A stretch of DNA of 64,000 nucleotides from Roseiarcus sp963759955. GTDB taxonomy: Bacteria; Pseudomonadota; Alphaproteobacteria; Rhizobiales; Beijerinckiaceae. The position numbers and the translations under genes were made by a program. Where the stretch lies: contig CAVXCA010000074.1 of assembly GCA_963759955.1 (NCBI GenBank), positions 1 through 64,000 on the forward strand, in the 5' to 3' direction. The notes beneath the pieces are model-generated. The model had not been told where the DNA came from. It saw only the letters and a program-made list of their open reading frames with translations, and ran no database searches. Of the stretch, positions 17,466-25,422 are shown one piece after another. The number at the start of each line of letters is the position of its first letter. The stretch's first letter is position 1.

Positions 17466-20400
17466 TTACCGACGGGAAATGGGATGCGCCGTTTCACGGA
17501 TATCGCACCGCAGGCAGCGGCCAGCCTCTTCACGCGCCGCTGCAGGCGGCAACGCCGACACGGCTTCTCCGAAGTTCTTGGCGCGGATCGCCGCTGGAAG
17601 GAACTGCGCGTTGTGGCGGGAGCATGGGCTCGGTTGCGGCGGCGTCTGGTCGTACTCGAAAGTCGGCATGAGGCTGTCGAAACGAGATTCGCCGTTGAGA
17701 TAAAGCTCGATATTCCTCGCCGCTTTCTTGCCATGGGCCATGGCCACGGTGACGTTGGACGCGCCGAGCACGAAATCGCCGCCCGCGTAGATGGCCTCGC
17801 GGCTGGTCGCCAGGGTGAAACGATCGGCCTCGAGCATCCCGCTCTTGCCGATAGCCAGGCCGAACGCTTTGTACAGATTGTCGTCAGGGTTTTCGCCGAC
17901 CGCCAGAACGACGCTGCTGCAGCTGACGACTTGGATTTCGTCGGTGTCGACCGGGCGCCGGCGCCCCGACGGGTCGAACGCGCCGAGACGCGTCTTCGTC
18001 ACTTCGATGGCTTTGACTGCGCCGCGTTCGCTGATGATGCGATGGGGCGAAGCGAGGAAGAGGAAACGCACGCCCTCTTCTTCAGCGGCATCGACTTCCT
18101 CGGGTATCGCCGGCATGTCCTTGCGTTCGCGCCGGTAGATGACGGTCGCAGACGACCCCTTGCGGATCGCGGTGCGGGCGCAGTCGATGGCGGCGTTGCC
18201 GCCCCCGATGATGACGACCCGTTCGCCGAGCTTGACTTGCTTGCCGCTGGCCTCGCCTTCAAGGAAGGGGATGGCTCCAAAGACTCCGGCCGCCTCGTCG
18301 CCGGAAACGCGGACCTGCATTTCTTTCCACGTTCCCAGAGAGAGAAACACCGCGTCGAACTTCTCTTCCAGCTCGTCAAGCGAGACGTCGGTCCCGACAC
18401 GAGAATTAAAGACGAATTGGACGCCGACGCGGCGAATGATCTCAATCTCGCGCTCCAGGACGGTCCGTGGAAGTCGATATTCCGGAAGGGCGAAGCGCAA
18501 CATGCCACCGGCCTCCGCATGCGACTCGTAGATGACGACTTCATGCCCGAGCAGGGCCAGGTAGAAGGCGGCGGTCAGCCCTGTCGGACCGGCGCCGGCG
18601 ATCGCAACCTTCTTTCCCGTCGCGGGCAGCCGCTTGGCGACAATCTTGCCCGCCATCTCATCGAACTTATCGGACATCAGCACAGCGTCGGCGATGACCC
18701 GATGCACCTCGCGCATGTTGATCGACTCGTCGACCGTCTTGCGGCGGCATCGGCTCTCGCAAGGGTGCTGACAAACACGCCCCGTGGATGCCGGCAGAGG
18801 ATTGTCCATAAAGACCGATTCAAAGGCGTCCGCCAGACGGTCTTCCTTATAGAGTTGCAAGAATCGAGGGATATTCATGTGCAATGGACAGCTGTTCTCG
18901 CAAGGCGACAAGGCGAGATCCTGACAAACGCCGGCGCGGCAGCGTTTCACACGAATGTGGTCCTCGAATTCGTGGCGAAAATGGCGAAGTCCAGTAAGGA
19001 TCGAGTTCGGCGCGGATTGGCCGAGACCGCACAGCGACGTGTCGCGGATCATCCGGCCCAGTTCCTCCAGTTCCGCCAAGTCCTCTTCTCGGCCCTCCCC
19101 TTTGGTGATGCGCGTGAGCGTGCGCAGCGCCTTGTCCAGGCCGACCCGGCAAGGCGTGCATTTGCCGCAGGATTCGGAGCGGGTGAACTCGACGAAGTAG
19201 CGGGCGACGTCGACCATGCAGTTGTCGTCGTCCATCACCACCATGCCGCCCGAACCCATGATCGAGCCGACTTTGCCGAGCGCTTCGTAATCGACCGGCG
19301 TGTCGAACATGCCGTGTGGGATGCAGCCGCCCGACGGACCGCCGGTCTGCACCGCCTTCACGGCGTGGCCAAGATCGCTGCCGCCTCCGGCGTCATAGAC
19401 GAATTTGCTGAGCGGGGTGCCGAACGGCATCTCGACCAGACCGGTGTTCTTCACTTTGCCGACCAGCGAAAAAACCTTGGTCCCGGCGCTCGCGCTGCTG
19501 CCGGTCTCGGCAAACCACTCGGGCCCTTTGGCGATGATGGGGGCCACGTTGAACCATGTTTCGACGTTGTTGATGTTGGTCGGATAGCCCCACAGGCCCT
19601 TTTGCGCCGGAAAAGGCGGCCGCGGCCGCGGCCGGCCGGCGCGCCCTTCGAGCGAACTGATGAGGGCCGTTTCTTCGCCGCAAACGAAAGCGCCGGCTCC
19701 CTCGACCAGCTCGATGTCGAAGTGAAAGCCACGCCCCAAGATATCCTCGCCCAGCAGGCCATATTCCCTGGCCTGCGCGAGGGCCAGTTCCAGCCGATGA
19801 ACCGCAAGCGGATACTCGGCGCGGACGTAAAGAATGCCCTCGGCGGCGCCGGTGATGTAGCCGCCTATGATCATACCCTCGATCAGCGAATGAGGATCGC
19901 TTTCGATCTCATTGCGATTCATGTAGGCGCCGGGATCGCCTTCGTCGGCGTTGCAGATCAGGTATTTCCGATCGGCCACCGCTTTTCGCATGAATTCCCA
20001 TTTCAGGCCCGTCGAGAAGCCGGCGCCGCCGCGGCCGCGCAGCCGGGAGGACTTGAGCTGCTCGTTGGCAAGGTCCGGCGTCCCGTCGATCAGCACCTTG
20101 TATAAGGACTGGTATCCGCCGATCGCGATGTACTCTTCCACATCATCGGGGTTGATCAGTCCACAATTGCGTAAGACAATTTTCTTTTGTCCCTTGAAGA
20201 ACGGAACCTCGTCCCAAGAAGGAATGGTCGGGTATCCGCTCCCATAGTGCACTTGAGCTGTAATGTGGTCCCACCCTTCGATCTTGCACAGAGCAAGATT
20301 AGCGGGCACGGTCTTCGTCGCCAATCCATCGAGAATCTGGTCGACGTGATCGGTCTGGACACGATGCAGGATGACGAGCGGCTGGCCGGGAATCGAGACA

Positions 20401-20630
20401 TTGACCAGCGGCTCCTCGGCGCAAAAGCCGAAGCACCCCGTCCGCACCAGGCTCACATCCAGGCCGCGCTCTTCGATGGCGTCGGCGAGAGCGGCGTAGA
20501 CGCCCTCGGCGCCGTTGCCCGACCCGCAGGTGCCCATGCCGACAGCCAGGCGCGGGCGCGGGGGCTGAAGTTTGGCCAACCCGGCGCTGCGCACCGCGTT
20601 AAACGTGCTCAGGTCTCGAATCCGGGTCAT
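17466..20630 (-). CDS. hoxF: HoxF-GltD fusion: NADH- and NADPH-type diaphorase subunit, operon 1
   Basis: A 1054-residue fusion of two flavoproteins. Residues 25-100 are a thioredoxin-like [2Fe-2S] domain (C35, C66, C70). Residues 130-560 are a NuoF/HoxF module: GRGGAGFSTGLKW at 199-211 binds FMN, GAGAFVCGEE at 311-320 lies at the NADH site, and the [4Fe-4S] ligands are C488, C491, C494 and C534. Residues 564-630 hold seven cysteines (564, 569, 577, 581, 620, 624, 628) in the CENSC-PLH and GRVCQHPCESRC context of GltD/NfnB proteins. An FAD Rossmann motif lies at 677-684 (IAGAGPTG), and a second nucleotide site at 808-817 (IGGGNAAIDC) is followed by YRRERKDMP, typical of NADPH binding. The tail ends CLRC. 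Neither half shows a broken motif. The protein should pass electrons between H2, NAD(H) and possibly NADP(H). The start overlaps the hoxE stop. Confidence 0.93.
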   Translation of the reverse strand: MTRIRDLSTFNAVRSAGLAKLQPPRPRLAVGMGTCGSGNGAEGVYAALADAIEERGLDVSLVRTGCFGFCAEEPLVNVSIPGQPLVILHRVQTDHVDQILDGLATKTVPANLALCKIEGWDHITAQVHYGSGYPTIPSWDEVPFFKGQKKIVLRNCGLINPDDVEEYIAIGGYQSLYKVLIDGTPDLANEQLKSSRLRGRGGAGFSTGLKWEFMRKAVADRKYLICNADEGDPGAYMNRNEIESDPHSLIEGMIIGGYITGAAEGILYVRAEYPLAVHRLELALAQAREYGLLGEDILGRGFHFDIELVEGAGAFVCGEETALISSLEGRAGRPRPRPPFPAQKGLWGYPTNINNVETWFNVAPIIAKGPEWFAETGSSASAGTKVFSLVGKVKNTGLVEMPFGTPLSKFVYDAGGGSDLGHAVKAVQTGGPSGGCIPHGMFDTPVDYEALGKVGSIMGSGGMVVMDDDNCMVDVARYFVEFTRSESCGKCTPCRVGLDKALRTLTRITKGEGREEDLAELEELGRMIRDTSLCGLGQSAPNSILTGLRHFRHEFEDHIRVKRCRAGVCQDLALSPCENSCPLHMNIPRFLQLYKEDRLADAFESVFMDNPLPASTGRVCQHPCESRCRRKTVDESINMREVHRVIADAVLMSDKFDEMAGKIVAKRLPATGKKVAIAGAGPTGLTAAFYLALLGHEVVIYESHAEAGGMLRFALPEYRLPRTVLEREIEIIRRVGVQFVFNSRVGTDVSLDELEEKFDAVFLSLGTWKEMQVRVSGDEAAGVFGAIPFLEGEASGKQVKLGERVVIIGGGNAAIDCARTAIRKGSSATVIYRRERKDMPAIPEEVDAAEEEGVRFLFLASPHRIISERGAVKAIEVTKTRLGAFDPSGRRRPVDTDEIQVVSCSSVVLAVGENPDDNLYKAFGLAIGKSGMLEADRFTLATSREAIYAGGDFVLGASNVTVAMAHGKKAARNIELYLNGESRFDSLMPTFEYDQTPPQPSPCSRHNAQFLPAAIRAKNFGEAVSALPPAAAREEAGRCLRCDIRETAHPISRR

Positions 20631-21163
20631 TTCCGTGGCTCTCGCTTGTCCAGCGCTTCCAATTCACGCTGCAGGGACCGTTCGTTCATATGACCGAAAA
20701 TCGCGTGATTGACTTCGACGACTGGCGCCAGCGCGCACTGGCCGAAGCAGGCGACGGTGCGCAGCGTCGTGGCGCCGTCGGCGGTCGTCACCGAAAGCTT
20801 CTCCGCCTCCCCGTCTTCCACGGCGTGCAACCCCAGGCTCATCATCACTTGCTCGAGCAGATCGCGCGACCCCCTGGTGTGGCAGGCGGTGCCGCGGCAG
20901 ACGCAAACCGTATTGCGGCCCTGCGGCTCGAGATTGAACAACGCGTAAAAGGTGACAACGCTAAATATTCTCGACAACGGCACTCTTGTCTTCTCAGCGA
21001 TGTATTCAAGCGTATCGCGAGGAAGAAAATTGCGAGGATTGTTTTCCTGGACCTTCTGCAAGATGCCCAACAATGCGCCGGCGCGGCCATTCCGACGAGA
21101 AATTATTTTATCAATAAAGTCCTTATCGATATCCAGCGCCGCTTGCGAAGAAACGTTCTGCAT
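20627..21163 (-). CDS. hoxE: NuoE-like [2Fe-2S] subunit, operon 1
   Basis: A 178-residue thioredoxin-like ferredoxin of the HoxE/NuoE family. The cluster ligands are C89 and C94 (VCRGTACHTRG) and C139 and C143 (ACFGQCALAP). The N-terminal half is the helical NuoE region with FLPRDTLEYIAEKTRVPLSRIFSVVTFYA. In bidirectional hydrogenases of the HoxEFUYH type, HoxE joins HoxF and may offer an exit to ferredoxin. It is the first gene of the operon and overlaps the fusion gene by 4 bases. Its codons are visibly richer in A/T than the neighbourhood, especially near the 5' end, hinting that the operon was acquired. Confidence 0.9.
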   Translation of the reverse strand: MQNVSSQAALDIDKDFIDKIISRRNGRAGALLGILQKVQENNPRNFLPRDTLEYIAEKTRVPLSRIFSVVTFYALFNLEPQGRNTVCVCRGTACHTRGSRDLLEQVMMSLGLHAVEDGEAEKLSVTTADGATTLRTVACFGQCALAPVVEVNHAIFGHMNERSLQRELEALDKREPRK

Positions 21164-21466
21164 TGGTCAATTTCCCCTGCTAGCAGTCGGTCGTGCGGCG
21201 TTCGCCCCGTCGCACTTTGGGGAGCCGCGCCACGGACGATCGTCTGTCGGTCGCCCCCCACGCGCCGCCGGCCCCTTTCGAGGGGCGGCGCACGATCGAG
21301 GACGACCCCCTTCCGGCGTCGGCGATCCACGCGGAAAAACCGAGGCCGGCGGCCACAATAGGGTCCGCGGCGGACATGTACGAATTCTCCCTGATGATTC
21401 GGTGCGCCAACCATAGCGCGCCTGACAGTCGCCGAACTGATGCGCATCAATCCGGCGCGCGGCTTC
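21164..21466. other. Leader region of hydrogenase operon 1
   Basis: About 300 bases separate the hoxE start from the mogA relic. The only signal I can support is the FNR/FixK-like box described separately. A minus-strand frame of 76 codons (21180-21410) is open but has no recognisable content and a weak start, so I do not call it. If the box sits at the usual -41.5 position, the leader would be roughly 240 nt long. Confidence 0.35.
21437..21450 (-). promoter_or_regulatory. FNR/FixK-type operator upstream of hoxE
   Basis: On the minus strand the sequence is TTGATGCGCATCAG, one mismatch from the consensus TTGAT-N4-ATCAA. It lies on the upstream side of operon 1, in the only non-coding stretch before hoxE. 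A FixK-like regulator is encoded at 6.4-7.1 kb. Microaerobic activation is inferred, not shown. Confidence 0.5.
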
Positions 21467-21618
21467 TCATGCCTTCGGCCTAAAGGCCACGCAGACCTCG
21501 AGGTCATTTCCAGCCGGTCGCCGACGACGACATCGAGGCAATAGGGGATCGCAGGGAAGATTGCGTCGAGGCCGGCGCGAATCGCCGCCGGCCGGCCGGG
21601 CAGATTGCCGATCAGCCT
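21467..21618 (-). pseudogene. 3' fragment of a second mogA
   Basis: On the minus strand this encodes RLIGNLPGRPAAIRAGLDAI and then PAIPYCLDVVVGDRLEM. After a shift of frame it ends EVCVAFRPKA and stop. The intact mogA at 27.4 kb ends with the parallel text SLIVNLPGKPSAIRTCLDAV ... GDRLETNPEVCVAFRPKG. Thus about 50 C-terminal codons of a diverged mogA copy remain, with one internal frameshift and no N-terminal two thirds. Like the intact gene, it sits upstream of a hox operon in the same orientation. Confidence 0.8.
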
Positions 21619-21942
21619 ACGGGCGTTCTGCCGTAAAAGCGGCCGGCGACATCCCGCAGCGCATCGGGCTCCATGTGACGTCAGAGCCTCGCGGGCTGAA
21701 CGTCGCCCGCCGGTCTGGTGACAACGACCTCGCCTGGCGCTGTTTCCGTGGCGGCGTCGATGAAGATCGCCAAGTCCGATTGCGTCAGCGACTCGACGAG
21801 TTCAGGGATCAACTGGCGGCCGGCGACGACCTGCGTGGCCGGCAGCCCCGCGCGAGCAGCGCCTATGCGGCCACAATCGATCGACTCCGTCGTCGCCGCG
21901 CAGGAGCCCGCCATGGCCGATGATGAGTGTCTTGCCGCTCAT
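21612..21942 (-). pseudogene. Broken hydrogenase maturation protease
   Basis: Three frames must be joined to follow this relic. From the ATG at 21942 it reads MSGKTLIIGHGGLLRGDDGV, the usual protease start. The next frame gives LPATQVVAGRQLIPELVESL through FIDAATETAPGEVVVTRPAG. The third gives HMEPDALRDVAGRFYGRTPVG and stops at 21612-21614. These parts line up in order with the intact protease at 14.3 kb (GNPLRGDDGV, CRQLTPELAE, VDAEAGLEPGGVRITRL, HHVDPRELLHMAGKLYG). The last third is missing, replaced by the mogA fragment. At least two frameshifts and a truncation make it a dead gene. Confidence 0.82.
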
Positions 21943-22650
21943 ATGCCCTAGCCGGAATCGCGGACCGATCCTACGCGCGCCGCTCGCCGCAGGCCAGCCG
22001 TCAGACCGCTTGCCATGTTGTCCCCGCGAGAGGCGGCTTTCGCGTCGAAGTCTGGCCCCGGTTGACGAGCTTGCGAGTTTGTTCCGGAGCGCGCAGAGGC
22101 TCGGCTCGAATGCCCGGATGCGCGATACGGCGGCCACTCCGCTCACGCCCGGTCTCTCTCTCGCCAGCGAATAGGAGAGTCTCTGGCGCGTCATCGCTTC
22201 CCACGCTTCGAGCGAGCGTTCGCGCATCAGCGCCCGGGCGAACGTCCACGCCTCTTCCAGCCGACTCGCGCCTTCGGGAGACAGACCCTCGCCAAGCGCA
22301 AAACTCTCGCCGCGCAGGCAAAGCGCGAACCCCGGCGGCGGCGGTTCCCCTATCACCTGTGCGTAGACCGCGAGCACCGCCTCAGGCGCCAGAGCGTGGG
22401 TGGTGTGCGTCATGTCGCGCCGCGGCGCGAGGCGGGAAAACGAGAATGGCGCTGGTGTGTTCTTCCCCGCGTCGACGAACAGCGCGCAATCGGCGCCGTC
22501 GAGATCGAGGGCGTGCTCGATCTGGAGCTGGTAGTCTTCGACCGTCGTCGTTTCCGGCCAGTCCGCCGCTGTAAAACGCGCGAGCAGAGCCGGTCCCAGC
22601 CCATCGTCTCCGCGCGCTTCGTTGCCCCAGCCGAAGACGACCAGCCTCAC
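21802..22650 (-). CDS. hoxW: Hydrogenase maturation protease HoxW, operon 2, with a runaway C-terminus
   Basis: The first about 165 residues are a normal HoxW: WGNEARGDDGLGP near the N-terminus, the nickel-contacting Asp in CALFVDAGKN, and the paired TTHALAPEAVL segment. They should clip the tail of HoxH of operon 2. The frame then does not stop where HoxW proteins end. It continues for about 115 residues of low-complexity sequence and runs in frame into the first 20 codons of the dead protease next door, ending at 21802. The extra tail is therefore probably a relic of a lost stop codon. The GTG giving VRLVVFGWGN, 15 bases after the hoxH stop, is the only sensible start. Confidence 0.8.
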   Translation of the reverse strand: MRLVVFGWGNEARGDDGLGPALLARFTAADWPETTTVEDYQLQIEHALDLDGADCALFVDAGKNTPAPFSFSRLAPRRDMTHTTHALAPEAVLAVYAQVIGEPPPPGFALCLRGESFALGEGLSPEGASRLEEAWTFARALMRERSLEAWEAMTRQRLSYSLARERPGVSGVAAVSRIRAFEPSLCALRNKLASSSTGARLRRESRLSRGQHGKRSDGWPAASGARRIGPRFRLGHMSGKTLIIGHGGLLRGDDGVDRLWPHRRCSRGAAGHAGRRRPPVDP

Positions 22651-22664
22651 CTTCTCAGCCCTTC

Positions 22665-24128
22665 TCAGTCCTTGCGCGCGCGCGAGACCAGCGCGCCGTC
22701 GGCGTCCACGAGCTCGACCTCGAGCGGCATCTGCCCGAGCGCGTGAGTCGCGCACGACAGACACGGATCATAGGCGCGAATCGCCACTTCGATGTGGTTG
22801 AGCAGCCCTTCGGTCACTTGGCGCCCGTCGAGGAACTGCCCCGCCACCACCCGGATCGCCTCGTTCATCGCCTGGTTGTTGTTCGTCGTCGAGACGATCA
22901 GGTTGCAGAAAGTGACAAGGTCGTCCTCATCGACGCGATAGTGATGGATCAACGTGCCGCGAGGGGCCTCGATCACGCCGATTCCTTCTTCGCGCCGCGA
23001 GCCCTTGTCAGCCATCAAGTCCGTGCCGACGATCTCGGGGTCGGCGAGAAGATCGCGCAGAAGCTCGGCCGCGCACAACATCTCGATCAATCGCGCCCAG
23101 TGATAGAACAGCGCGCCGTGAACCGGTTTGCCGCCGCCGGCGGCGCGGAACGTCTTGCGCTCCTCCTCGGCTTGCGGCGAGGGCAGGAGGTCGGCGATCT
23201 GCACGCGCGCCAACGGGCCGACGCGATACCAGCCCTTCTCCGCCCCGAGCGAGCGGATGTGCGGGAACTTCATGTAGCTCCACGGCTTGATTTCTTCGCG
23301 CAAGAGCTTCGGATAGGTCGAGTAGTCCGCGTGGTCGAAAATCGTCGCGCCGTCTGCGTCCTTGGCGCGCAGGCCGCCGTGATAGAAGTCGAGCGCTCCG
23401 TCGGCGTTGACGAGACCCATCATGTTGGCTCGCGACTCGCCGAAGCGGCCGTAGAACTCCGGCTGCGTCTCGTGCAGGCGCCGCGCGAGCCCGACCGCTT
23501 CGCGGCTCCATGCGACGATCCGGTCGATTTCGCCGCGCAACAGGTCGCGCTCGGCGGCGGTCAACGCCTTGTTCATTCCGCCCGGAATGCAACCGGTGCC
23601 GTGAATGCGCTTGCCGACGATATGGCGGATCACTTCCTGCCCGTACTTGCGGGTCAGCACGCCCTGCCTGGCGAGATCGGGGAAAGCGGCGGCGACGCCG
23701 ATGATGTTGCGTTTGGCGACTTCGCTCTCGAACCCGAGCAACAGGTCAGGCGACGCGAGATGGAAGAAGTGCAATGCGTGCGACTGGACGATCTGTCCGC
23801 AATGCAGCAGCCGGCGCAGCTTCTCGGCCGTCGGGGTAAGCGGGCCGTAACCGGCGATGATGTCCATCGCTTTGGCGGCGGCGAGGTGGTGGCTGACCGG
23901 GCAGATGCCGCACAGCCGCTGCACCGTGACCGGGATTTCCCAGTACGGCCGCCCTTCGATGAACGCTTCGAAACCGCGAAACTCGACGATGTGCAAGCGC
24001 ACCTGATGGATGCGGTTGTTCTCGTCGAGCAGGATCGTCACCTTGCCGTGGCCTTCGACCCGAGTCACCGGCTCGATCGCGATGCGGCGGAGCGTCTGCG
24101 GCTCTTGGGCGGTCTCAAGGCTGGTCAT
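22665..24128 (-). CDS. hoxH: [NiFe] hydrogenase large subunit, operon 2
   Basis: A 487-residue HoxH very like the soluble NAD-reducing hydrogenases of group 3d. The nickel ligands are C73 and C76 (RLCGICPVSH) and C456 and C459 (DPCLSCATH), followed by ALGQMPLEVELVDADGALV, a 25-residue tail for HoxW to remove. The N-terminal EPVTRVEGHGKVTI motif is intact. It binds H2 at the Ni-Fe site in the cytoplasm and pairs with HoxY. It is fourth in a tight minus-strand operon (hoxF, hoxU, hoxY, hoxH, hoxW). Confidence 0.95.
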   Translation of the reverse strand: MTSLETAQEPQTLRRIAIEPVTRVEGHGKVTILLDENNRIHQVRLHIVEFRGFEAFIEGRPYWEIPVTVQRLCGICPVSHHLAAAKAMDIIAGYGPLTPTAEKLRRLLHCGQIVQSHALHFFHLASPDLLLGFESEVAKRNIIGVAAAFPDLARQGVLTRKYGQEVIRHIVGKRIHGTGCIPGGMNKALTAAERDLLRGEIDRIVAWSREAVGLARRLHETQPEFYGRFGESRANMMGLVNADGALDFYHGGLRAKDADGATIFDHADYSTYPKLLREEIKPWSYMKFPHIRSLGAEKGWYRVGPLARVQIADLLPSPQAEEERKTFRAAGGGKPVHGALFYHWARLIEMLCAAELLRDLLADPEIVGTDLMADKGSRREEGIGVIEAPRGTLIHHYRVDEDDLVTFCNLIVSTTNNNQAMNEAIRVVAGQFLDGRQVTEGLLNHIEVAIRAYDPCLSCATHALGQMPLEVELVDADGALVSRARKD

Positions 24129-24141
24129 CCGGACTCTCCGC

Positions 24142-24702
24142 TCAATCGTAATGCATGGCCAACGGCTCGAGACGCGGCATGCGCCCGAGGATGAGGTCGG
24201 TCAGGTACTTCCAGATCGCGTCGCCGGACGGCGGGCAGCCGGGCAGGAAATAGTCGACCCGGACCAATTCGTTGATCGGATAGACCTTGTCGAGCGGCAA
24301 CGGCAGCTCGGGGTCGTTCGGCACGCCCGTCCCCTCGCGCTCCGGGTCGGAGTAGACCTTGCGCAGGAGGTCGTCGACGGCGAGGTGGTTGCGCATCGCC
24401 GGCAGGCCGCCGTTGATCGCGCAGGCGCCGACTGCGACCAGGATTTTCGCCTTGGCGCGCAATTCGCGCAGAACGTCCACGTTCTCAGCGTTGCATACGC
24501 CGCCTTCGATCAGCGCGATGTCGCACGGGCTGCAATGTTTGATGTCGGTCAGCGGCGTACGGTCGAATTCGGCTATCTCCGCAAGCTCGAAGAGTCGCTC
24601 GTCGATGTCGAGCAGCGACATGTGGCAGCCGAAACAACCGGCGAGCGAAGTCGTCGCCAACCTGACCTTTACGGGCGTCTTGGATGGGCCGGTCGGATTC
24701 AT
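24142..24702 (-). CDS. hoxY: [NiFe] hydrogenase small subunit, operon 2
   Basis: A 186-residue HoxY with one [4Fe-4S] cluster held by C23 and C26 (AGCFGCHMSLLD), the Cys of VGACAING and the Cys of LPGCPPSGD. It passes electrons from the Ni-Fe site to HoxU. Thirteen bases separate it from hoxH and the spacing to hoxU is one base, so translation is likely coupled. The sequence is much closer to standard HoxY than the operon 1 copy is. Confidence 0.94.
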   Translation of the reverse strand: MNPTGPSKTPVKVRLATTSLAGCFGCHMSLLDIDERLFELAEIAEFDRTPLTDIKHCSPCDIALIEGGVCNAENVDVLRELRAKAKILVAVGACAINGGLPAMRNHLAVDDLLRKVYSDPEREGTGVPNDPELPLPLDKVYPINELVRVDYFLPGCPPSGDAIWKYLTDLILGRMPRLEPLAMHYD

Positions 24703-24703
24703 C

Positions 24704-25417
24704 TCAGCTCTCCGCGATCTCGCAAGAGTTGGTTTCCGCGCTGATCGGCTCTCGGTCGTACTTGCGCTCGCCGATCGGCACGACGAACCCGACGCGCTTG
24801 ATCAGAATCGCGCCGACCGGGCAGACATGCGCCGCCCTGTCGGTGATCGCGAACGCGCTGTCGACCAGCTTGCCGCTGGGCGAATTGACGATCAACTTCG
24901 ACTCGAATCCACGCCCGCCGAGCCCGAACACCTCCTTGTGATCGACGTCGCGGCTCGCGCGCACGCACAATTCGCACTGAATGCAGCGGCTGCGGTCGAT
25001 GATCGCGTCGGGGTGCGAAGCGTCGACGCCCAGGGTGGGGTAGAACTCGACGAAGTGCGGCGTCGTCATCTCGAATTCGTAGCCGAGCGCCTGCAGCTGG
25101 CAATTGCCGCTCTTCTCGCATCCGGGGCAGAAGTGGTTGCCCTCGACAAACAGCATCTGCAATATCGAACGGCGCATCGCGTTGAGCTCGGGCGTGTCGA
25201 CGACGACTTCCTGCCCGGTCGACGCCATGATGGTGCACGCCGAGACAGCGCGGCCGTTGACGATCACGATGCACAGCTTGCAGCTGCCGTGCGGCGTGAA
25301 TTCAGCATGATGGCACAAATGCGGGACATAGATTCCCGCCGATTTGCACGCTTCCAGGAGCGTCTGCCCGGGGGTGAACGGCACCGGTTGCTCGTCGATC
25401 GTGAAGTAGGATTCCAT
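24704..25417 (-). CDS. hoxU: Diaphorase iron-sulfur subunit, operon 2
   Basis: A 237-residue HoxU. It has an N-terminal [2Fe-2S] domain (CHHAEFTPHGSCKLCIV), a cysteine/histidine segment (EGNHFCPGCEKSGNC), and one ferredoxin-type cluster region (RCIQCELCVRAS ... HVCPVGAI). The second CxxCxxC of the operon 1 copy is absent here, as in the HoxFU diaphorase of soluble NAD-reducing hydrogenases. The ATG is 5 bases after the hoxF stop. A longer frame upstream overlaps hoxF and is not used. Confidence 0.93.
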   Translation of the reverse strand: MESYFTIDEQPVPFTPGQTLLEACKSAGIYVPHLCHHAEFTPHGSCKLCIVIVNGRAVSACTIMASTGQEVVVDTPELNAMRRSILQMLFVEGNHFCPGCEKSGNCQLQALGYEFEMTTPHFVEFYPTLGVDASHPDAIIDRSRCIQCELCVRASRDVDHKEVFGLGGRGFESKLIVNSPSGKLVDSAFAITDRAAHVCPVGAILIKRVGFVVPIGERKYDREPISAETNSCEIAES

Positions 25418-25422
25418 CTCGC

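Noticed and set aside
16956..20105. 1049-codon plus-strand open frame opposite the hydrogenase genes
   Set aside because: It is antisense to hoxU and the HoxF-GltD fusion, whose motifs are complete on the minus strand. High GC content leaves long stop-free antisense frames; the translated text is low complexity and matches no family.
21180..21410. 76-codon minus-strand frame in the leader of operon 1
   Set aside because: It has no homology I can recognise, a weak start and low-complexity second half. It is kept only as a note in the leader entry.
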